A stretch of DNA of 5,129 nt from an uncultured Bacteroidia bacterium. GTDB lineage: Bacteria; Bacteroidota; Bacteroidia; Bacteroidales; UBA932. Below the pieces are notes generated by a model. It had not been told where the DNA came from. It made no database searches and was given only the letters and a program-made list of their open reading frames with translations. Position 1 is the first letter of the stretch. The number at the start of each line of letters is the position of its first letter. A program made the translations under genes and the position numbers. Shown here piece by piece: positions 1 to 5,129 of the stretch. The DNA lies in contig CACXHM010000108.1 in NCBI GenBank assembly GCA_902767465.1, forward strand, positions 1-5,129, in the 5' to 3' direction.

Positions 1-2271
1 CACATTTTCTCGAATCTGACGCAGTACGAGCGGTACTACGCGCGAATCAAGGCGAATTATCCGGAGGATGAAAGCACCTCGTGGACCTATGTGATGTCGG
101 GTTCGGAAATTGCTCCCATCGAAGTCGGCGTCGGTATTGTGGACAGGATCGCTGCCTGGCTTCCGCCTGTCGCCAGGGTTATCCGCGCCACATCCGGTAC
201 CGTGAGCGTTGAATGGTCCATGACCGGCTTCGAGGAACCGGTCCGTGACCTTACCCGCAAGGCCAGGGCCGGCATCTACTCCGATGCCGCCTGCTCGCAG
301 CTTATAGTGAGCTGGGATATAGTGAAAGATTTCTTCGACACTTCGCTCAAGGGAGGTCGTTACGGCGGACGCTATCTTGAACGTCAGCCTGCATTCGTAT
401 TCACGGGACTCGAGGCTGCACACGACTACTGGGTCCGCGTCGACGACATAAGCTCAGCCTCTTCCGTTGTGGAGGGCGAGCCTCTCAAGGTCACCACTGC
501 CGAATCTGTCAATAAAATGGTAGGTTCCGCAAAGGCAGCTGAAGGTGACTATCTGCTCAGGGAAGATTTCGACGAACTCATTTGGGGTGGTTCAATGATG
601 GACGATGCCGTGGGCTATTCCCTGAAGAACCGCGGCACGGTGACTTCCATGATTCCCGCTTCCGGGGCCATGGGAGAGCTGAGTAGCGAAGCCGCTGCAA
701 ATGCTGACGGTTATTTCCTGGTGGGCGAAAATACCGAAATAGGCCTTTTCAGCACCATGAAAGCGATAATCCCCGGGACCCGTCTTGCGGACTGGGGCTA
801 CATCGGAGCCGGCTGCTCCGTAATGTCCGGAACGTTGAAGATAGGAGGGGCAAAGAACCCTGCCAAGCTTGTTACTCCGCCTCTGAGCAATCTCAGCAGC
901 ACCGCCACGGTGGAACTCTCCTTCGACGGCGAGCCTTATTACATACGGGAACCGCGCACAGTTCAGGTGCTTGTGCTGAGCAATTCTCCCAACGGCGCGG
1001 GCAGCCTTGTCGCTCCTTCCGCGGGTAATTCGCGGGTAGCTGCTACATTTGAACTGGAAGGTGGCTATGACACACACCGTTACACGGCGGAACTGGTGAA
1101 TGTCAGGCCCGGTGACCGCATCGCCATAGGCGGCACGTCGGTGGCGGGGACCGATACCAACCTCCGACTGCTTATTGACAATGTTTCATTGAAGGTTAAG
1201 AAATACGAAAGCACGGAGATTGTCGTAGATCCACTTGTCGCTGAACTCGCTACCGACGGAGGCTCCAGGGGAGCGACGTCATCCACTCTCACCTTCCATT
1301 GGAAAAAGAGTGCGTCCAGCACGAATGCCGAAGATATAGCCGGCGCCTATAAGATTTATCTTTACAAGGATGCGGCCTGTACGGACCTCCATGTAGCATG
1401 GGTGATCCAGAACGGTCTTTCCACAAATCGTGTCAGCAACGTCAATATTGCCGACCGTTTCATCTTCACCGGACTCGCTCCTTCCACTACATACTGGTTC
1501 AAGGCTGAGGATCTGGCCACTGGAGCCCAAAGTCCCGTTGTCAGCGCAAAGACCCTCGCTGATCCCAATGTCATGGTTGCTTCTGCGGGCAGTGCCAAGG
1601 CGGGAGACGTTCTTCTGTATGAAGACTTCAGCCAGTTGATCTGGACCGGTGACGTGGTGGGACAGGCATGCGGCTATACTCCCAAGAACCGTGGTTTGCC
1701 GCTCGTTCCATTCACCGGGGATAATCCTGTAGGTGCGCGTACGGTGGGAGGAACTTCGTATGAGATAGCAGTTTCCGAGCCCAATGATGCCTGCGGCCTG
1801 TTCGGAACCTTGAAGACGTCAATCCCTTCCACCCGTCTCAAAGACTGGGGAGTTTGGGCGCAGGACGGCAACAACGGGCGTGTCACCAACCGTGCCGGAT
1901 ATGCCCAGGTGGGCAACAACAACTGCGCCGGAATGCTTGTTACCCCGGCCATGTCCAGCCTTTCAGGCAAGGCAAAAGTGAAAGTGAGCTTCAAGGGTGC
2001 TACCGGCTATGGATCAGACCATCTTGACATGGCCATCTACGTGTATAGAGATTCTGTTACTCCGGATGCTGGCACTTATGTCGTTTCTTCCGAACCGGTT
2101 TTGGTAAAACAGTTCGTGGTGGCCGGAGCCAATTCCTGGCAGGATTTCAGCGCAGAGGTTTCCGGAGTGATGCCTCACTCCAGGATCGCCATAGGCGGGG
2201 TCAAAACCTCAAGTTACCAGAACCGCATGATGGTGGACGATGTAAAGATCGAGTTGGTAAGTTATGAGTAG
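1..2271 (+). CDS. Partial multidomain Fn3/jelly-roll surface-type protein (C-terminal 756 residues)
   Basis: The frame is open from base 1, so the gene begins upstream; the ATG at 91 lies inside a domain and is not the start. Numbering visible residues from base 1, residues 1-35 look like the last strands of a Fn3-like domain (Tyr-Tyr-x-Arg-Ile-Lys-Ala, then Ser-x-Trp-Thr-Tyr-Val). Two tandem units follow. Fn3-like domains at about 58-168 and 411-521 share a Tyr-x-Asp-Ala-Ala-Cys element and a Phe-Thr-Gly-Leu turn. Jelly-roll-like modules at 182-403 and 535-756 share EDFxxLIWxG, KNRG, GLFxTxK, IPxTRLxDWG, LVTPxxSxLS, RIAIGG and a closing I/V-D-D/N-V strand. This layout resembles choice-of-anchor-J or MAM-like carbohydrate or adhesion modules, by pattern only. 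No catalytic motif, T9SS C-terminal domain or sortase signal is seen. A surface glycan-binding or adhesive role is inferred from the domains and the GH20 neighbour. The protein end overlaps the next gene by 8 nt. Confidence 0.85.
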   Translation, partial: HIFSNLTQYERYYARIKANYPEDESTSWTYVMSGSEIAPIEVGVGIVDRIAAWLPPVARVIRATSGTVSVEWSMTGFEEPVRDLTRKARAGIYSDAACSQLIVSWDIVKDFFDTSLKGGRYGGRYLERQPAFVFTGLEAAHDYWVRVDDISSASSVVEGEPLKVTTAESVNKMVGSAKAAEGDYLLREDFDELIWGGSMMDDAVGYSLKNRGTVTSMIPASGAMGELSSEAAANADGYFLVGENTEIGLFSTMKAIIPGTRLADWGYIGAGCSVMSGTLKIGGAKNPAKLVTPPLSNLSSTATVELSFDGEPYYIREPRTVQVLVLSNSPNGAGSLVAPSAGNSRVAATFELEGGYDTHRYTAELVNVRPGDRIAIGGTSVAGTDTNLRLLIDNVSLKVKKYESTEIVVDPLVAELATDGGSRGATSSTLTFHWKKSASSTNAEDIAGAYKIYLYKDAACTDLHVAWVIQNGLSTNRVSNVNIADRFIFTGLAPSTTYWFKAEDLATGAQSPVVSAKTLADPNVMVASAGSAKAGDVLLYEDFSQLIWTGDVVGQACGYTPKNRGLPLVPFTGDNPVGARTVGGTSYEIAVSEPNDACGLFGTLKTSIPSTRLKDWGVWAQDGNNGRVTNRAGYAQVGNNNCAGMLVTPAMSSLSGKAKVKVSFKGATGYGSDHLDMAIYVYRDSVTPDAGTYVVSSEPVLVKQFVVAGANSWQDFSAEVSGVMPHSRIAIGGVKTSSYQNRMMVDDVKIELVSYE
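172..1209 (+). repeat. Fn3 + jelly-roll module, copy A
   Basis: This is the first of two protein-level tandem units in the gene. It holds a Fn3-like domain (172-504) and, after a short linker, a 222-residue jelly-roll-like module (544-1209). It aligns with copy B at a constant offset of 1,059 nt (353 codons) at the start and end of both sub-domains, although internal indels are needed. The DNA is clearly diverged, so this is an old duplication and not a recent recombination product. Conserved blocks are EDFDELIWGG, KNRG, GLFSTMK, IPGTRLADWG, LVTPPLSNLS and RIAIGG. Confidence 0.75.
1231..2268 (+). repeat. Fn3 + jelly-roll module, copy B
   Basis: Second tandem unit, ending at the last sense codon of the gene. 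The Fn3-like part (1231-1563) repeats the Asp-Ala-Ala-Cys and Phe-Thr-Gly-Leu landmarks of copy A. The jelly-roll-like part (1603-2268) repeats EDFSQLIWTG, KNRG, GLFGTLK, IPSTRLKDWG, LVTPAMSSLS and RIAIGG, and ends in a Val-Asp-Asp-Val strand. Copy B is more Asn/Gly-rich in the middle (around 1861-1932) than copy A, so the exposed loops have diverged while the framework is kept. Confidence 0.75.
2264..2271 (+). other. 8-nt gene overlap (ATGAGTAG), probable translational coupling
   Basis: The GH20 start codon lies inside the end of the upstream gene, whose TAG stop is at 2269-2271. No strong purine-rich Shine-Dalgarno sequence precedes the ATG, so initiation by terminating or re-starting ribosomes is plausible. 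The start is supported because it yields a complete signal peptide. Confidence 0.7.
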
Positions 2272-4324
2272 GCGGCTGTTCCTCATAATAGCCATGCTCT
2301 GGCTCGGGAGCGCGGTATGCCATGCGGGGCCGGCAGGCCCTGAAGCGGTGACTCCAAGACCGGCGGAGTATTCCGTTTCCACTGGAACCTTCCGTTTTCC
2401 GGAGGGGGTCTTGCCCGGAGACGCCCTGTCGGCAAAAATCGCCGGACTGCAGTTCCGGACCGGCGACCGTGCCTTCTGCCGTGAGATGAAGCGGCTTGAG
2501 CCATTCGCGTACGACGCGGCCTACAGAATAGTTGTGACGCCGAAACGAATCACTGTCTTCAGTACATCTGAAACAGGCCGGTTCTACGCCATGCAGTCGC
2601 TGCTTCAGATGGCAAAGGCAGGAAACGGTGAAGTATCCTGCTGTACGCTTACGGACTGGCCCCGTTATGCATACCGCGGACTTATGCTCGACCTGGTCGG
2701 ATACTGGATGGACAAAGACTTCATCAAGGCACAGCTGGACATGATGGCCCTTTCCAAGATGAATGTGCTGCATTTCCATGCCGGTGACAATTACGCATGG
2801 CGCATCCAGACAGACGCTTATCCGCGCCTGCACGAAGAAGGCGCTTTTCGAAAGGGAGTCGATGTTGTCCGGGGGGCCGGTGTAAGGTACTGCCGGGCTG
2901 ATGATCCTGATGCCTATGGAGGGTATTACTCCAAGGATGACCTGCGGGAACTTGTCGGGTATGCGGCTCAGCGGCAGATCACTATCCTTCCGGAACTGGA
3001 GATGCCGGGACACAATCAAACCGTCGTGAGCCTTTATCCGAAACTGCAATGCGTTGATTCGGCGGGGAACAGGATAGCCTCAAAGGACTTGTGCCCTTCG
3101 AATGAAGCCACGTATGAGTTTTTGGAAAAGGTTCTCGACGAGTTCATTGATATCTTTCCTTCCGAATATATCTGCATAGGCGGTGACGAGGCCCAGATGG
3201 GTGCATGGAAGGAATGTGTGCATTGCCGCAGGCTCATGGAAAGGAATGGGATGACGCAGCTGCAGGACCTTCAGGCCTATATGACCGCCAGGATAGGGAA
3301 ATATCTTGCCTCTAAAGGCAGGAAAATGATAGGATGGGATGAAATTGCCGACTGCGGCGCCCCGGACGATGCGGCCGTATTTGCATGGCGCAGCGCACAG
3401 AAAGGGAAACGCCATCTTGAGGCCGGACGGACCACCGTAATGTGCCCGTATGAAACTTCCTACCTGTGTTATGCTCAGGATGCTCCGCTGACGGCGGGAG
3501 GAGAATTCGGCTATTATGTTCCCATCGAAGCCATGTATGGTTTCGATCCCGGTTCCAGCCCGGCACTTCTCGGAGTCGAGACCTGTGACTGGGCCGTCGG
3601 CAAGTGCGATACTCCTGAGATAGTCGAGACCAAACTCTATCCCCGTTTATTTGCAGAAGCCGAAGTGGGCTGGACACAGCCTGAACGGAAAGATATTGCA
3701 GATTTCAAGAGGCGGCTGCCTCTTCTTGAAACCTTCCTCGAGGAAGGAGGGTATTCTTTCTTCGAGCAGTCCTCGGCTTTCGGGGAAAGACCCGAAGCCG
3801 GAAGGGAATGCATGCATAAGGCGCTGGGGGCAGGGATTACCTTCAACTCTCCTTATTACGCACCGCTTCATATGGAGAGCGTGGATCCAGCCGTTCTTCT
3901 TGACGGCAAGTTCGGAGGATGGTCGTTCTCCGATGGCAAATGGGTCGCTTTCCACCATGTGGACATGGTGATCGATCTTGGTGAAAGACAGCATATAAGT
4001 ATGGTGTGCCCATCCATATTCAAGGTTCATAACATAAATGACGGCAGCGGGATGTCCGGTCATTTTCCGGGTTGGAAGCCGGGACGGCATCCTCTTCCGT
4101 ACTCAATGGAGATATCGGTTTCTGATGACGGTTCGAATTACACTTCCATTGGAAAGGTCTTCCATGAACTGGAGAATGTGGACAGGCTGTACCTTTATCA
4201 GATGCTTCCGCTCTTTACCGACAGTTGGGGACGTTACATCAGAATAGAGTCCTCCTTTGACTGCAAGGTGGACCATATCTTCCCGGATTTCTACATCTTT
4301 CTTGATGAAATTGTAGTGATGTGA
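2264..4324 (+). CDS. Exported GH20 beta-N-acetylhexosaminidase with C-terminal discoidin-like domain
   Basis: Glycoside hydrolase family 20 removes terminal beta-linked GlcNAc or GalNAc by substrate-assisted catalysis. Residues 1-21 form a signal peptide (Arg-Arg, a hydrophobic core, likely cleavage after Cys-His-Ala). Residues about 22-132 match the GH20b alpha/beta domain. The catalytic barrel spans about 136-475: Arg138 in YRGLMLD, H170-x-H-A-G-D-N-x-x-W179, PGH250, the catalytic pair Asp308-Glu309 in IGGDEA, Trp358 in GWDEI, Trp375 in AWRS, Tyr400 and Trp443. Residues about 520-686 look like an F5/8-type (CBM32-like) sandwich: LLDGKFGGW at 545-553, then SDDGSNY, RYIRIES and a final LDEIVV strand. 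The 686-residue length is normal for Bacteroidetes GH20. Oddly, the family's sugar-O4/O6-binding Asp and Glu appear as Cys402 and Val445, and Asn176 replaces the second Asp of the usual HLTDDQ motif. The ATG gives an 8-nt overlap with the upstream gene. Family assignment is firm; the exact substrate is unknown. Confidence 0.96.
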   Translation: MSRRLFLIIAMLWLGSAVCHAGPAGPEAVTPRPAEYSVSTGTFRFPEGVLPGDALSAKIAGLQFRTGDRAFCREMKRLEPFAYDAAYRIVVTPKRITVFSTSETGRFYAMQSLLQMAKAGNGEVSCCTLTDWPRYAYRGLMLDLVGYWMDKDFIKAQLDMMALSKMNVLHFHAGDNYAWRIQTDAYPRLHEEGAFRKGVDVVRGAGVRYCRADDPDAYGGYYSKDDLRELVGYAAQRQITILPELEMPGHNQTVVSLYPKLQCVDSAGNRIASKDLCPSNEATYEFLEKVLDEFIDIFPSEYICIGGDEAQMGAWKECVHCRRLMERNGMTQLQDLQAYMTARIGKYLASKGRKMIGWDEIADCGAPDDAAVFAWRSAQKGKRHLEAGRTTVMCPYETSYLCYAQDAPLTAGGEFGYYVPIEAMYGFDPGSSPALLGVETCDWAVGKCDTPEIVETKLYPRLFAEAEVGWTQPERKDIADFKRRLPLLETFLEEGGYSFFEQSSAFGERPEAGRECMHKALGAGITFNSPYYAPLHMESVDPAVLLDGKFGGWSFSDGKWVAFHHVDMVIDLGERQHISMVCPSIFKVHNINDGSGMSGHFPGWKPGRHPLPYSMEISVSDDGSNYTSIGKVFHELENVDRLYLYQMLPLFTDSWGRYIRIESSFDCKVDHIFPDFYIFLDEIVVM
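4321..4324 (+). other. 4-nt stop/start overlap (GTGA)
   Basis: The GTG start of the barrel gene shares GTGA with the TGA stop of the GH20 gene. This arrangement is classic for termination-reinitiation, so the two proteins are probably made together. No Shine-Dalgarno-like sequence is obvious upstream. Confidence 0.75.
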
Positions 4325-4926
4325 GGATACCGGCGGTACTCATCCTGTTGTTTTTCGTTTCGGTTCCTTCTATGGCCGGAGTGCGGTTGTCAGGAGGAGC
4401 CGACATCTCCTCGGCCTATCTGTGGAGAGGGGAGAGGGTATGCGGGCTGCATCTTTATCCGGAGCTGGCTCTCACGACAGGTAATTTCACCTTCATGGCA
4501 TACGGCTATTTTCCGTTTGACGGATTGTATGCCGAGAGGGACATCGAGGCTTCGTATCGTATCCGGAACGTGTCTCTGCACACCGCATGCTATTTCGTGT
4601 ATATGTCCCACGAAGAGACGCAACTGATGGAGGCAGCCTTGTGCTGGACCCCGTCGCGCCTGCCATTCCGGCTGCGGTGGTTCACGTTTTTCCATGGAGA
4701 CGATTCTTCGTACTGCGATGCGGAACTGTATCACGGGTTCGGACGTTTCGGTACCTTGACCGGGAATTGTGGCGTAAGCGTAGGCAAGGGTATTGTCCAT
4801 TGCGAAATCAGATATTCGGTAGGTTTCAGGGTCGGTCCCCTTGACCTTCCGGTATCTTGCGCTTATATGTTGAATCCGTATCTGGGTGACCGCTTTGTGA
4901 ATATTTCGGCAGGGTTGAGATTTTGA
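4321..4926 (+). CDS. Small exported protein, predicted outer-membrane beta-barrel
   Basis: This 201-residue protein has a signal peptide (Met-Arg, a hydrophobic stretch to residue 17, likely cleavage after Ser-Met-Ala19). The mature part is a run of short amphipathic strands rich in Tyr, Phe and Gly with alternating polarity, and it ends Ser-Ala-Gly-Leu-Arg-Phe, a typical BAM-recognised C-terminal strand. The N-terminal SSAYLWRG segment resembles the first strand of small porin-like families such as Gcw_chp/TorF, but that is pattern memory only. GTG at 4321 is the only sensible start: the frame is closed by TGA TGA at 4303-4308, and the next ATG (4372) would remove the signal peptide. The gene overlaps the GH20 stop by 4 nt. 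Seven cysteines in the mature part are unusual for an outer-membrane barrel. A transport or membrane-anchoring role beside the hexosaminidase is inferred; the substrate is unknown. Confidence 0.75.
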   Translation: MRIPAVLILLFFVSVPSMAGVRLSGGADISSAYLWRGERVCGLHLYPELALTTGNFTFMAYGYFPFDGLYAERDIEASYRIRNVSLHTACYFVYMSHEETQLMEAALCWTPSRLPFRLRWFTFFHGDDSSYCDAELYHGFGRFGTLTGNCGVSVGKGIVHCEIRYSVGFRVGPLDLPVSCAYMLNPYLGDRFVNISAGLRF

Positions 4927-4935
4927 TGATTGAAT

Positions 4936-5129
4936 ATGAGATTAAAGGTATTTATAGTATTTATGTTGTGTCTCTCCGGAGTTTTTTCAGCGAAAGGAGA
5001 AGACAAGTTCAGAACTTACGATGAACTCCCGTTCTGGGAGAAGCCGGATCCTGCCTGGTGGGCTGCTGCGAGGGGCTTCAATGCGTCGTGGAGCAGCACA
5101 AACGAGCGCTGCAGCCGTATCCTGCCATA
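4936..5129 (+). CDS. N-terminus of an exported protein of unrecognised family (partial)
   Basis: The first 64 codons are visible; the gene runs off the window. Residues 1-19 form a signal peptide (Met-Arg-Leu-Lys, a hydrophobic core, likely cleavage after Phe-Ser-Ala). The Cys at 12 does not sit in a lipobox, so a soluble periplasmic or surface protein is more likely than a lipoprotein. The mature start is rich in aromatics (LPFWEKPDPAWW, then GFNASW), as often seen in secreted carbohydrate-active enzymes, but no family can be named from this stub. The ATG lies 9 nt after the previous stop. An in-frame TTG at 4930 is possible but would only add two residues. The first 30 nt are AT-rich compared with the rest of the window, which fits an unstructured initiation region used instead of a Shine-Dalgarno sequence. 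Position in the operon suggests a role in the same glycan pathway; this is inference. Confidence 0.75.
   Translation, partial: MRLKVFIVFMLCLSGVFSAKGEDKFRTYDELPFWEKPDPAWWAAARGFNASWSSTNERCSRILP

Noticed and set aside
91..93. ATG as the start of the first gene
   Set aside because: The frame is open and protein-like back to base 1, with Fn3-type strand residues upstream. No signal peptide follows the ATG, so it is internal.
592..1077. 161-codon antisense open frame
   Set aside because: It is fully inside the Fn3/jelly-roll gene, its translation is low-complexity in character with no family resemblance, and the + strand frame is clearly conserved between the two repeat copies.
2306..2329. Lipoprotein signal (Cys19) in the GH20
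   Set aside because: The residues before Cys are Ser-Ala-Val, with Val at the position that needs Gly, Ala or Ser. Cleavage after Cys-His-Ala by signal peptidase I fits better.
2201..3049. Long 282-codon antisense open frame
   Set aside because: It lies opposite the GH20 signal peptide, N-domain and catalytic motifs, shows no recognisable domain or export signal, and is explained by codon bias of the GC-rich gene on the + strand.
3651..3971. 106-codon + strand frame inside the GH20 gene
   Set aside because: It is an out-of-frame shadow of a well-conserved GH20 region, with no domain or signal of its own.
4050..4095. CCGG-rich short inverted repeats resembling a terminator
   Set aside because: They lie within the discoidin-like domain coding sequence, have no T-run, and fit ordinary Pro/Gly codons.
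4372..4374. ATG as the start of the barrel gene
   Set aside because: It would delete the hydrophobic signal segment. The upstream GTG gives a full signal peptide and a 4-nt overlap typical of operons.
4915..4940. Possible internal promoter before the last gene (TTTTG and AT-rich sequence)
   Set aside because: No pair with Bacteroidetes -33 TTTG and -7 TAnnTTTG spacing is present, and the 9-nt gap leaves no room. The AT-richness is better explained as an unstructured initiation region.

Overview
The window reads as a Bacteroidota (probably Bacteroidales) glycan-degradation operon. The support is a secreted GH20 beta-N-acetylhexosaminidase of the Bacteroidetes type with a C-terminal discoidin-like domain, a Fn3 plus jelly-roll surface-type protein, a small predicted outer-membrane barrel ending in Phe, initiation regions without clear Shine-Dalgarno sequences, and a G+C content judged by eye to be in the mid-50s. 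Genus cannot be fixed from the sequence; the base composition fits higher-GC gut Bacteroidales better than typical Bacteroides.

Layout: all genes are on the + strand and almost no base is non-coding. (1) 1-2271 is the 3' part of a large multidomain protein whose start lies upstream. It ends in two tandem 353-residue-period units, each a Fn3-like domain followed by a roughly 222-residue jelly-roll-like module. (2) 2264-4324 is a complete GH20 enzyme with a signal peptide, overlapping gene 1 by 8 nt. (3) 4321-4926 is a small exported protein, probably an outer-membrane beta-barrel, starting at GTG and overlapping the GH20 stop by 4 nt. (4) 4936-5129 is the start of another exported protein of unrecognised family, 9 nt after gene 3 and cut by the window edge.

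The overlaps and the 9-nt gap indicate one transcript with translational coupling. The simplest reading is that gene 1 binds or displays at the cell surface, GH20 removes terminal HexNAc from a host or dietary glycan in the periplasm or at the surface, and genes 3 and 4 are envelope partners. No SusC/SusD pair, regulator, promoter or terminator is visible, so membership of a classical PUL is inference.

The most interesting point is the GH20 active site. The catalytic Asp-Glu pair is intact, but the two positions that normally bind the O4/O6 hydroxyls of the terminal HexNAc appear to be Cys402 and Val445 instead of acidic residues. This suggests altered specificity, perhaps for a 6-substituted HexNAc. 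The second point is the duplicated jelly-roll module of gene 1.
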